Shown piece by piece: positions 7,503 through 15,284 of a DNA stretch of 30,863 nucleotides. The notes beneath the pieces are model-generated. The model searched no databases and was not told the DNA's origin. It was given only the letters and a program-made list of their open reading frames with translations. The stretch comes from UBA288 sp050178135. Its GTDB lineage: Archaea; Halobacteriota; Methanomicrobia; Methanomicrobiales; Methanospirillaceae. Position 1 is the stretch's first letter. Every line of letters starts with the position of its first letter. A program made the translations under genes and the position numbers. The stretch is from assembly GCA_050178135.1 (NCBI GenBank), contig JBFXGJ010000023.1:1-30863 (forward strand), written 5' to 3'.

Positions 7503-7536
7503 CAATAAATAGAGTTTGAACCCTGTACACTCTATT
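7503..7536 (+). promoter_or_regulatory. Promoter and inverted repeat of the roadblock/response-regulator operon
   Basis: AATAAATAG at 7504-7512 is a plausible TATA box about 60 bases before the roadblock ATG. Overlapping it is a perfect 8-bp inverted repeat: AATAGAGT at 7508-7515 and ACTCTATT at 7529-7536, with a 13-base spacer. Its position over the TATA box and the expected start site suggests an operator for a dimeric regulator. The rest of the gap between tRNA-Pro and this point shows no gene. Confidence 0.5.
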
Positions 7537-7568
7537 CTCTCTGACGGCTGGCGACGAAGGCAGATATT

Positions 7569-7928
7569 ATGTTGAAGGAGCGGATTTCTGAGTTTGTGGA
7601 CGAGGTCAACGCCATCGGAGGTGTCGATGGTTGTGCACTGATCTCGAAGGACGGCATCATGATCGGGAAGGCATTCCCCCGGGAGATCTCCGAGAAGTGG
7701 TTCTCCGCGATGAGTGCCTCCGTCCTCGCATCGGCGGAGTCTGCAGCCAGCATCATCGGGATCACCCCGCCGGTCCACATCAGGATCGACGCCCCCGAAG
7801 GGCGGATCCTGATCCACGACGCAGGCGAGAAGCTCCTCGTGGTGGCGGTGCTCTCCCGTCAGAGCGAGCCCGAACCGATCGCCGAACAGATCGAGAGCGT
7901 GGCCCGCAGGATCGGAGAGGAACTCTGA
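7569..7928 (+). CDS. Roadblock/LC7 domain protein
   Basis: The 119-residue protein is a single roadblock/LC7 domain. An N-terminal helix LKERISEFVDEVNAI is followed by the GVDGCALISKDGIMIGKAFP strand pair, a central helix (residues 40-64), strands VHIRIDAPEGRILIHDAG and LLVVAVLS, and a C-terminal helix. In bacteria the relative MglB regulates a small Ras-like GTPase; archaeal copies are widespread and mostly uncharacterised. No GTPase gene is in the window. Its stop codon overlaps the start of the response regulator (TGATG), so both are made from one message and probably act together in signalling, possibly in polarity or motility; that role is inferred. Confidence 0.85.
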   Translation: MLKERISEFVDEVNAIGGVDGCALISKDGIMIGKAFPREISEKWFSAMSASVLASAESAASIIGITPPVHIRIDAPEGRILIHDAGEKLLVVAVLSRQSEPEPIAEQIESVARRIGEEL

Positions 7929-8554
7929 TGTATACCATCATGGTCGTGGACGATTCCGCGTTCATCGTCGATGTCTTCGTGACGATGCTTGAGCGAGGAG
8001 GGTACAAGACGATCGCCACGTACGGGGGCCAGGAGTGCCTCGACGTCCTGAAGACGGAGCGGCCCGACCTGATCCTTCTCGACATCATGATGGAGCCGAT
8101 GGACGGACGCGAGACGCTCGAACGGATCAAGACGAACCCCGATACGAAAGAGATCCCGGTCATGATGCTGACGGCCAAGCAGCTCACGCCGGACGAGGCA
8201 CAGGAGTACGCGATCTATGTCGAGGACTACGTCCTCAAGCCGATCACCCACCGGGAGCTCTACGACGTGATCGAGCATATCCTGAACCGCCGCGCCCGCA
8301 TCCGCCAGGACGTCGACATGGCCCGAGCCGCCGGGATCGACCAGAAGACGATCGACGAGTACGCCCGCCTCTCCAAGAGTATCGAGGTGAACCGCCGACT
8401 CATGTCGATCCTGGAGTCGACCTACAACATCTCGGACTCGAAGGCGAAGGTCGGCGCGGAGATCGCCCGGGCGATCCGTTCCATGAACATGAACATCGAG
8501 TTCCAGGAGGACCGCCTCCGGGAGCTCCGCGACCAGATGAAGGTCGGCAGTTGA
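7928..8554 (+). CDS. Response regulator with C-terminal helical domain
   Basis: The 208-residue protein starts with a CheY-like receiver domain (about 1-120). The acidic pocket is D8/D9 (VVDDS), the phosphoacceptor is D52 in LLDIMM, the switch threonine is T82 in LTAKQ, and the conserved lysine is K104 in VLKPI, so phosphorylation should be intact. After it, residues 121-208 form a charged, probably coiled-coil or helical tail (DEYARLSKSIEVNRRLMS, then FQEDRLRELRDQ) that I do not recognise; it has no obvious DNA-binding motif. The ATG overlaps the stop of the roadblock gene. A partner histidine kinase is not in the window. The frame is open upstream within the roadblock gene, but homology begins at this ATG. 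Confidence 0.88.
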   Translation: MYTIMVVDDSAFIVDVFVTMLERGGYKTIATYGGQECLDVLKTERPDLILLDIMMEPMDGRETLERIKTNPDTKEIPVMMLTAKQLTPDEAQEYAIYVEDYVLKPITHRELYDVIEHILNRRARIRQDVDMARAAGIDQKTIDEYARLSKSIEVNRRLMSILESTYNISDSKAKVGAEIARAIRSMNMNIEFQEDRLRELRDQMKVGS

Positions 8555-8790
8555 CGACGGGGCAACCAAACCCCGGCCCTCCCGCACCACGGTCGTCCGT
8601 GCCCCCCCCCCTGCGACACAGCACCGCCTTCGGCCGACCACGACCTGGCGCGCAGAACGGCGGGGGCGGCCGGGGATCGGGACGTGATCCGCGCGCGCTC
8701 CATTTCGAGCCGATTTACATAAAAAGCCGGCCCACAAGCGGATTCCGAACAGGCCTGTGGACGCTTCAGGATTGAAAGTACTTTCCGAAC
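8555..8790. other. GC-rich intergenic stretch with no gene seen
   Basis: Between the response regulator and the tRNA-Lys promoter the sequence is GC-rich, with a run of nine C at about 8601-8609, and turns AT-rich after 8710. Frames that cross it have no recognisable protein. I see no repeat family, terminator hairpin or RNA gene here. Confidence 0.4.
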
Positions 8791-8798
8791 TTTTATAT
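8791..8798 (+). promoter_or_regulatory. TATA box upstream of tRNA-Lys and the RNA polymerase genes
   Basis: TTTTATAT in the AT-rich stretch 8770-8820 is the strongest promoter signal before tRNA-Lys. It would start transcription near 8820, about 20 bases before the tRNA. No comparable AT-rich element lies between the tRNA and rpoH, so it may also serve the rpo operon. Confidence 0.65.
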
Positions 8799-8840
8799 CC
8801 TTTTATCTCATTGTAATAATGCTGTGTCGCAGGGACGGAT

Positions 8841-8914
8841 GGGTTCGTAGCTCAGTTTGGCAGAGCGCCTGGCTTTTAACCAGGTGGTCGGGGGTTCAAA
8901 TCCCTCCGGGCCCG
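8841..8914 (+). tRNA. tRNA-Lys(UUU)
   Basis: The 74-base gene folds cleanly. The acceptor stem GGGTTCG pairs with CGGGCCC using two G-T pairs, and the discriminator is G8914. The D stem is GCTC/GAGC. The anticodon stem CCTGG/CCAGG encloses the loop CTTTTAA with anticodon TTT, which reads AAA and AAG. The T loop is TTCAAAT. No intron and no encoded CCA. Confidence 0.95.
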
Positions 8915-8989
8915 TTTCCACCGTAGCGACTCTGGTTTTCGAGCGGCGATGCAGACTGAACACGTAGACGTCCCAGGCGGGAGGGGCAG

Positions 8990-9241
8990 ATGAGCGTCAG
9001 GATTAACGTACTGGACCATATCATGGTCCCCGATCATCAGGTGATGAGCGAGGATGAGGTGCAAACCCTCCTCAAACGGTATTCCATCACCTTCGACCAG
9101 TTACCCAAGATCTTCCACGACGACCCGGGTGTACGCCAGGTCAACGGGAAGGTCGGGGATGTGATCCGGATCGTCCGGCAGAGCCAGACCGCGGGGATCG
9201 CGGAAGCATATCGGCTCGTCGTCAGGCGACCAAAGAAATAA
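8990..9241 (+). CDS. rpoH: RNA polymerase subunit H (Rpb5 homolog)
   Basis: The 83-residue protein matches archaeal RpoH, which corresponds to the C-terminal domain of eukaryotic RPB5 and sits at the downstream-DNA jaw of the polymerase. Recognisable parts are NVLDHIMVPDHQVMSEDE at the start and the late GDVIRIVRQSQTAGIAEAYRLV strand-helix region. It is first in the usual archaeal order H-B-A. A GGAGGGG lies 4 bases before the ATG. The 75 bases between tRNA-Lys and this gene contain no TATA-like element, so it is probably read from the tRNA promoter. Length is normal. Confidence 0.96.
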   Translation: MSVRINVLDHIMVPDHQVMSEDEVQTLLKRYSITFDQLPKIFHDDPGVRQVNGKVGDVIRIVRQSQTAGIAEAYRLVVRRPKK

Positions 9242-9243
9242 TT

Positions 9244-9260
9244 CGGGGGCTGATTCTCTG
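9244..9260 (+). promoter_or_regulatory. Ribosome binding site and CTG start of rpoB''
   Basis: A purine-rich GGGGG at 9245-9249, followed by CTGAT, resembles an archaeal Shine-Dalgarno site and stands 8 bases before CTG at 9258-9260. The next codons read LDRSILSRAYFSHEH, which is the conserved N-terminus of RpoB''. No ATG, GTG or TTG occurs in this frame before the GTG at 9306. Confidence 0.6.
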
Positions 9261-10820
9261 TTAGACCGTAGCATACTCTCACGAGCTTACTTCTCTCACG
9301 AACATGTGGCCCGGCACCAGCTGGACTCGTTCAACCACTTTCTTGAGCACAACCTCCAGAAGGTCGTGAACGAGCAGCGGGTGATCGAGACCGACATCGA
9401 GCACCGTGGCAAGTCAAACGAGCCGGTCTCGGTCGAGCTTGGCGATATCCGGGTGATGAAGCCCCTGGTCCGCGAGGCCGACGGCTCCCAGGGCGACCTC
9501 TTTCCGAGCGAGGCACGCCTTCGAAACCTGACCTATGCGGCCCCGATGCAGCTGGACATGACCCTTGTCCAGGGTGGGGAACGCCATGAGCCCGTGATCA
9601 CCACGATCGGTCTTCTGCCGATCATGATCGGCTCGAAGGCCTGCAACCTGTACGGGATGAGCGACGACGAGCGGGTCACCCATGGCGAAGACCCGCTCGA
9701 TCCCGGTGGCTTCTTTGTCGTGAACGGAACCGAGCGGGTCCTGATGACCCTCGAGGACCTCGCCTCCAACAAGATCATGACCGAGTTCACGGAGCGGTAC
9801 AACGAGCGGATCTACGTTGCAAAGGTCTTCTCGCAGTACCGTGGATACCGTGCCCTGGTCGTGGTGGAGCGGAACAAGAAGAACCTCCTCGAGGTCTCGT
9901 TCCCCTCGGTCGCCGGCCACCTCAAGTTCGTGGACCTGATGCGTGCCCTCGGGCTCGACTCGGACCACGCGGTCGTCGAGGCCGTCTCGACCGAGGAGGA
10001 CATCCTCACCTTCATGATGCAGAACCTCGAGGAGTCCTCGTGCGACTCGGTCGAGGGCGGTATCATGTACGTCGGGAAGAAGCTCGCACCGAACCAGACG
10101 CGTGACTATCAGCGCAAGCGCGCCGAGTTCGTGCTGGACAACTACCTGCTGCCGCACCTCAACTACCTGATGCCGATCGGCATGAACGAGGAGGACCCGC
10201 TGTATCACGAGACGGTCCAGGGCGTTCGGCTGGCGAAGGCCCACTTCCTCGGGCGAATGGCCGAGGCGTGCTTCGACCTGGTGCTCGACAAGCGCCGGAT
10301 CGACGACAAGGACCACTACTCCAACAAGCGGCTCAAGCTCGCGGGCGACCTGATGGAGGACCTCTTCCGGATCTCGCTCAACCGCCTGACCCGTGATGTG
10401 AAGTACCAGCTCGAGCGCGCCTCGATGCGCCACCGCGACCTCTCGATCGGGACCGCCGTCCGCGCGGACGTCCTGACCGAGCGGCTCCTCCACCCACTCG
10501 CAACCGGGAACTGGGTGGGTGGGCGCACCGGCGTCTCGCAACTGCTGGACCGGGTCGACCACATGGCTGTGCTGTCGCACCTTCGCCGCGTGATCTCCCC
10601 GCTTTCGCGCTCGCAGCCCCACTTCGAGGCGCGTGACCTGCACCCGACCCAGTGGGGCCGGATCTGCCCGAGCGAGACGCCGGAAGGACCGAACTGTGGC
10701 CTGGTGAAGAACTTCGCCCAGATGGTGGAGATCTCAAAGGGCGTCACGAACGATGACGAGGTGCTCAGCATGCTGTATTCCATGGGTGTCGAGGGGCTCA
10801 AGGGCGAGGTGATCCGATGA
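9258..10820 (+). CDS. rpoB2: RNA polymerase subunit B'' (N-terminal half of B)
   Basis: This is the N-terminal part of the split second-largest polymerase subunit, the arrangement of methanogens and halophiles. Starting at CTG 9258 gives 520 residues opening with MLDRSILSRAYFSHEHVARH. The first usual start codon is GTG 9306, which would cut off the conserved DRSILSRAYF segment and has no ribosome binding site, so the CTG is preferred. Further landmarks are NGTERVLMTLEDLASNKI, the lobe region, and PTQWGRICPSETPEGPNCGLVKN near the C-terminus, which belongs to the catalytic fork. The last codons overlap the rpoB' start by four bases (ATGA), so translation is coupled. The protein is a core part of RNA polymerase. 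Confidence 0.95.
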   Translation: MLDRSILSRAYFSHEHVARHQLDSFNHFLEHNLQKVVNEQRVIETDIEHRGKSNEPVSVELGDIRVMKPLVREADGSQGDLFPSEARLRNLTYAAPMQLDMTLVQGGERHEPVITTIGLLPIMIGSKACNLYGMSDDERVTHGEDPLDPGGFFVVNGTERVLMTLEDLASNKIMTEFTERYNERIYVAKVFSQYRGYRALVVVERNKKNLLEVSFPSVAGHLKFVDLMRALGLDSDHAVVEAVSTEEDILTFMMQNLEESSCDSVEGGIMYVGKKLAPNQTRDYQRKRAEFVLDNYLLPHLNYLMPIGMNEEDPLYHETVQGVRLAKAHFLGRMAEACFDLVLDKRRIDDKDHYSNKRLKLAGDLMEDLFRISLNRLTRDVKYQLERASMRHRDLSIGTAVRADVLTERLLHPLATGNWVGGRTGVSQLLDRVDHMAVLSHLRRVISPLSRSQPHFEARDLHPTQWGRICPSETPEGPNCGLVKNFAQMVEISKGVTNDDEVLSMLYSMGVEGLKGEVIR

Positions 10821-12631
10821 AGCGGTCGCGCGTCTTCGTCGATGGCGCCCTGATCGGGCTTGTCGAGGACCCGGCGATACTGGTCCAGGAGGTCCGCAGG
10901 CTCCGCCGGAGCGGTGGTGTCTCAACCGAGATCAACGCCTCCTACAAGCCCTACAACGGGGACGTTATCATCCACACGGACCGAGGGAGGGCACGCCGTC
11001 CCCTGATCGTGATCGAGAATGGCCGACCCCTGCTGACGAACGAGGAGCTCGCCCGCCTCCAGCAGCATGAGATCGACTTCAACAGCCTGGTCACGGCCGG
11101 CTATATCGAGTTCATCGATGCCGAGGAGGAGGAGGACCTCCTCATCGCAATCAACGAGCCCGATCTGACTCCGGCCCACACGCACCTGGAGATCGACCCG
11201 TCCCTGATCCTCGGACTCGGCGCGGCCCACGTGCCGTTCCCCGAGCACAACGCCTCTCCCCGTGTCACGATGGGTGCCGGGATGGTCAAGCAGGCCCTCG
11301 GTTTCGGCTCGGCCAACATGAAGCTGCGCCCCGATACGCGGGGACACCTCCTCCACTATGTGCAGAAGCCGCTCGTCCGGACCCAGACCAACGAGCTGAT
11401 CGGCTCGGACGACCGGCCGGCCGGCCAGAACTTCACGGTTGCGATCCTCTCATATGAAGGGTTCAACATCGAAGACGCGCTCATCTTCAACCGCGCTTCG
11501 ATCGACCGCGGGCTCGGCCGGTCGCACTTCTTCCGGACCTACGAGGGCGAGGAGCGCCGGTACCCCGGTGGCCAGGTCGACCGGATCGAGATCCCCGACT
11601 CAGAGGTGACCGGTGCGCACGGCGAGGAGTTCTATAAGAACCTCGACGACGACGGCGTCATCAACCCCGAGACGGTCGTGGGGGAGAAGGATGTCCTGAT
11701 CGGCAAGACCTCTCCACCGCGGTTCCTCGAGGAGCCGAGCTCGGACCTGATCACGGTGGAGAAGAGGCGTGACACGTCGGTCACGATGCGCTCGAACGAG
11801 CACGGCATCGTCGATACGGTGATCATCACCGAGGGCGAGAACTCGTCCCGGCTGGTCAAGGTCCGGACCCGCGACCTGCGTGTCCCCGAGGTCGGCGACA
11901 AGTTCGCCTCCCGGCACGGACAGAAGGGCGTCGTCGGCCTGATCACGGCCCCCGAGGACATGCCGTTCACCGAGACCGGCATGGTCCCCGACCTGGTGAT
12001 CAACCCGCACGCGATCCCGTCCCGCATGACCATCGGGCACATGCTCGAGATGATCGGCGGCAAGGTCGGCTCCCTCGAGGGGCGGCGCATTGACGCCACG
12101 GCCTTCTCGGGCGAGCGCGAGGCGGACCTGCGGAGCGCCCTGATGGAGTTCGGCTTCGCGTCCAACGGTCGAGAAGTGATGTATGACGGGATCACCGGCA
12201 AGCCGTTCTCTGCGGACATCTATATCGGCGTCATCTATTACCAGAAGCTCTACCACATGGTCTCGTCCAAGATGCACGCCCGGTCCCGGGGTCCCGTGCA
12301 GGTCCTGACCCGCCAGCCGACCGAGGGGCGTGCCCGCGAGGGTGGTCTCCGGTTCGGCGAGATGGAGCGAGACGTGATGATCGGTCACGGAGCCGCGATG
12401 GCCCTGAAGGAGCGTCTGCTCGACGAGTCCGACAAGGTCCAGCAGTATGTCTGTGCCAAGTGCGGCATGGTCGCCATGCTCGACCGGAAGCGAAATACGA
12501 CCCGCTGCCTCGTCTGCGGCGCCGAGACCGACATATACTTCGTCGAGATGAGCTATGCGTTCAAGCTTCTCCTCGACGAGATGAAGAGCATGGGGATCGC
12601 CCCGAGGATGGTCCTCGAGGACCAGGTGTAA
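10817..12631 (+). CDS. rpoB1: RNA polymerase subunit B' (C-terminal half of B)
   Basis: The 604-residue protein is the C-terminal part of the split B subunit. Conserved elements include GQNFTVAILSYEGFNIEDAL (hybrid-binding region), VGDKFASRHGQKGVVG (catalytic contact region), DLVINPHAIPSRMTIGHMLE, and RGPVQVLTRQPTEGRAREGG, the clamp-anchoring part. A zinc-binding site near the C-terminus has paired cysteines, CAKCG and CLVCG. It starts within the stop of rpoB'' and is followed by rpoA' after 7 bases, so it sits inside the rpo operon. Length is typical for B'. Confidence 0.98.
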   Translation: MKRSRVFVDGALIGLVEDPAILVQEVRRLRRSGGVSTEINASYKPYNGDVIIHTDRGRARRPLIVIENGRPLLTNEELARLQQHEIDFNSLVTAGYIEFIDAEEEEDLLIAINEPDLTPAHTHLEIDPSLILGLGAAHVPFPEHNASPRVTMGAGMVKQALGFGSANMKLRPDTRGHLLHYVQKPLVRTQTNELIGSDDRPAGQNFTVAILSYEGFNIEDALIFNRASIDRGLGRSHFFRTYEGEERRYPGGQVDRIEIPDSEVTGAHGEEFYKNLDDDGVINPETVVGEKDVLIGKTSPPRFLEEPSSDLITVEKRRDTSVTMRSNEHGIVDTVIITEGENSSRLVKVRTRDLRVPEVGDKFASRHGQKGVVGLITAPEDMPFTETGMVPDLVINPHAIPSRMTIGHMLEMIGGKVGSLEGRRIDATAFSGEREADLRSALMEFGFASNGREVMYDGITGKPFSADIYIGVIYYQKLYHMVSSKMHARSRGPVQVLTRQPTEGRAREGGLRFGEMERDVMIGHGAAMALKERLLDESDKVQQYVCAKCGMVAMLDRKRNTTRCLVCGAETDIYFVEMSYAFKLLLDEMKSMGIAPRMVLEDQV

Positions 12632-12638
12632 CACTCAC

Positions 12639-15284
12639 ATGCCGAGTCCAAAACGCATCGGAAAGATCAAGTTCGGCCTCCTCTCCCCGAAGGAGATCCG
12701 GACCATGTCCGTTCGGAAGATCATCTGGGCGGATACCTACGACGACGACGGGTTCCCCTATCCCCAGGGGCTGATGGACCTCGCACTCGGGGTGATCGAC
12801 CCCGGGCTGCGCTGCAAGACCTGCGACCAGAAGGCCGCGGACTGCCCCGGCCACTTCGGCCACATCGAGCTCGCCAAGCCCGTCATCCACGTCGGGTACA
12901 CCCGCCTGATCCGGAAGCTCCTCCGTGTCACCTGCCGCGCCTGCGGCCGGCTCCTCCTCTCACCCGACGAGATCCAGAAGGCCACGATCACGGCTGAGGA
13001 CGAGCTCGGCGGCGACTTCCTGACCGAGAAGGACATCAAGAAGGAGCGGTCCTGCCCCCACTGCGGAGAGCCCCAGCTGAAGGTGAACTTCGAGAAGCCG
13101 ACCACCTTCTCCGAGGTCCTGCTCGAGGACGGCAAGAAGAACGAGCATAAACTGACCCCGGCCGACATCCGGGCACGCCTCGAGAGGATCAAGGATGAAG
13201 ACCTGCGCCTGCTCGGGATCAACCCCGACGTCGCCCGGCCCGAATGGACGATCCTGACCGTGCTGCCCGTACCGCCGGTCACGATGCGCCCCTCGATCAT
13301 CCTCGAGAACGGCCAGCGGTCCGAGGATGACCTGACCCACAAGCTGGTCGACATCATCCGGATCAACCAGCGGTTCAAGGAGAACCAGGACGCGGGGGCG
13401 CCCCAGCTGATCATCGAGGACCTCTGGGAACTGCTCCAGTACCACGTCACCACGTACCTGGACAACGAGGTCGCCGGCTGCCCACCCGCACGCCACCGCT
13501 CGGGCCGGCCCCTGAAGACGCTCTCGCAGCGCCTGAAGGGCAAGGACGGGCGGTTCCGCGGTTCGCTCTCGGGTAAGCGTGTCAACTTCTCGGCCCGTAC
13601 CGTCATCTCGCCGAATCCGAACCTCTCCGTGACCGAGGTCGGTGTCCCGCTCTCGATCGCGGTCGAGATGACCGTCCCCGTCCGGGTGACGTCCCACAAC
13701 CTGGAAGAGATGCGCGCCCTGGTCCTGCGTGGGCCCGAGCGCACGAGCCTCAAGGACCCGTGCGGGGCGAACTACGTGATCCGACCGGACAACCGGCGGT
13801 TGCGCCTCGGGGGCGACAACCTGGAGACGATCGCCGAGACGCTCGAGCCCGGGTACACGGTGGAGCGGCAGCTGCGCGATGGGGACATCGTCCTCTTCAA
13901 CCGGCAGCCGTCCCTTCACCGGATGTCGATCATGGCTCACCGGATCAAGGTGATGGACGGCAAGACCTTCCGGCTCAACCCCGCAGTCTGCCCGCCGTAC
14001 AACGCCGACTTCGACGGGGACGAGATGAACCTCCACGTCCCGCAGACCGAGGAGGCGCGTGCCGAGGCCGCGATCCTGGTCGCGGTCCAGGAGAACATCC
14101 TTTCGCCCCGGTTCGGAGGCCCGATCATCGGCGGCATCCACGACCACATCTCGGGGATCTTCATGCTGACCCACGACCTGCGGTGGTTCACCAAGTCCGA
14201 GATCCTCTACCTCCTCAAGTTCTTCGAGTTCGAGCACCTGCCCGAGCCCGGCAGGGTCGAGGAAGACGGCACCCCGAAGTGGTCGAACAAGCAGGTCTTC
14301 TCGATGATCCTGCCCGACGGCCTGAACATGGTCTTCCGCGCCTCGTCCTGCATCAACTGCGACGAGTGCCGGTACACCGACTGTGAACGGGACGCGTTCG
14401 TCCGGATCATCGACGGCCAGCTCCAGACCGGCACGGTCGACAAGAAGTCGATCGGCGCGTTTGACGGGGCGATCCTGAACCGGATCATCCGGCAGTACGG
14501 GATGGACCGGGCGAGCCGGTTCATCGACGACATGACCCGCCTCTCAATCCGTGGGATCATGATCGACGGCTTCTCGTTCGGGATCGACGACGAGGACCTC
14601 TCCAAGACCGAGTACGGCCAGATCGACGACGAACTCTCCAAGGCAAAGGACGACGTCGACCGGCGCATCCGGATCTTCCAGGAGGGCCAGCTCGAGCCGA
14701 TGCCGGGCCGGACGCCCGAGGAGACGCTCGAGATGCAGATCATGCAGGTGCTCGGTAAGGCTCGTGACCGCACCGGTGAGATCGCGGGCCGTCACCTCGG
14801 TCTCGGCAACTCCGCCGTGCTGATGGCCGTCTCCGGGGCCCGTGGTTCGATGCTGAACCTCACCCAGATGGCCGGGTGTATCGGCCAGCAGTCTGTGCGT
14901 GGAGAGCGGATCATGCGTGGGTACGAGGAGCGGACCCTCCCGCACTTCCAGCGCGGCGACCGTGGCGCCGACTCGCACGGGTTCATCCTGCATTCCTACA
15001 AGAGCGGACTCAATCCCACCGAGTTCTTCTTCCATGCGATCGGTGGCCGCGAGGGTCTCGTGGACACGGCCGTCCGTACCTCGCAGTCGGGGTACCTCCA
15101 GCGGCGGTTGATCAACGCCCTCCAGGACCTGAAAGTAGCCTACGACGGGACCGTCCGGACCACGATGGGCCGGATCATCCAGTTCGAGTACGGCGAGGAC
15201 GGGACCGACCCCATGAAGGGCTCGTTCGGCGACCCGGTCGACGTGAAGGGGCTCGTCGAGTCGGTCCTCAAGGAGGAGGTCTGA
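12639..15284 (+). CDS. rpoA1: RNA polymerase subunit A' (largest subunit, N-terminal part)
   Basis: The 881-residue protein is the N-terminal part of the split largest subunit. The clamp-core zinc site starts with C59, C62, C69 and H72 (CKTCDQKAADCPGH), and a second site has CRACG and CPHCG. The catalytic magnesium loop NADFDGDEMN runs from 455 to 464, with D457, D459 and D461 as ligands. Downstream LNLTQMAGCIGQQSVRGERI and SGYLQRRLINALQDL belong to the bridge and trigger region. It opens with MPSPKRIGKIKFGLLSPKEI as in family members. Its stop overlaps the rpoA'' ATG. No unusual insertion was noticed. Confidence 0.98.
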   Translation: MPSPKRIGKIKFGLLSPKEIRTMSVRKIIWADTYDDDGFPYPQGLMDLALGVIDPGLRCKTCDQKAADCPGHFGHIELAKPVIHVGYTRLIRKLLRVTCRACGRLLLSPDEIQKATITAEDELGGDFLTEKDIKKERSCPHCGEPQLKVNFEKPTTFSEVLLEDGKKNEHKLTPADIRARLERIKDEDLRLLGINPDVARPEWTILTVLPVPPVTMRPSIILENGQRSEDDLTHKLVDIIRINQRFKENQDAGAPQLIIEDLWELLQYHVTTYLDNEVAGCPPARHRSGRPLKTLSQRLKGKDGRFRGSLSGKRVNFSARTVISPNPNLSVTEVGVPLSIAVEMTVPVRVTSHNLEEMRALVLRGPERTSLKDPCGANYVIRPDNRRLRLGGDNLETIAETLEPGYTVERQLRDGDIVLFNRQPSLHRMSIMAHRIKVMDGKTFRLNPAVCPPYNADFDGDEMNLHVPQTEEARAEAAILVAVQENILSPRFGGPIIGGIHDHISGIFMLTHDLRWFTKSEILYLLKFFEFEHLPEPGRVEEDGTPKWSNKQVFSMILPDGLNMVFRASSCINCDECRYTDCERDAFVRIIDGQLQTGTVDKKSIGAFDGAILNRIIRQYGMDRASRFIDDMTRLSIRGIMIDGFSFGIDDEDLSKTEYGQIDDELSKAKDDVDRRIRIFQEGQLEPMPGRTPEETLEMQIMQVLGKARDRTGEIAGRHLGLGNSAVLMAVSGARGSMLNLTQMAGCIGQQSVRGERIMRGYEERTLPHFQRGDRGADSHGFILHSYKSGLNPTEFFFHAIGGREGLVDTAVRTSQSGYLQRRLINALQDLKVAYDGTVRTTMGRIIQFEYGEDGTDPMKGSFGDPVDVKGLVESVLKEEV

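Noticed and set aside
7269..7508. Short plus-strand open frame across tRNA-Pro
   Set aside because: It reads antisense through the tRNA and has no recognisable product.
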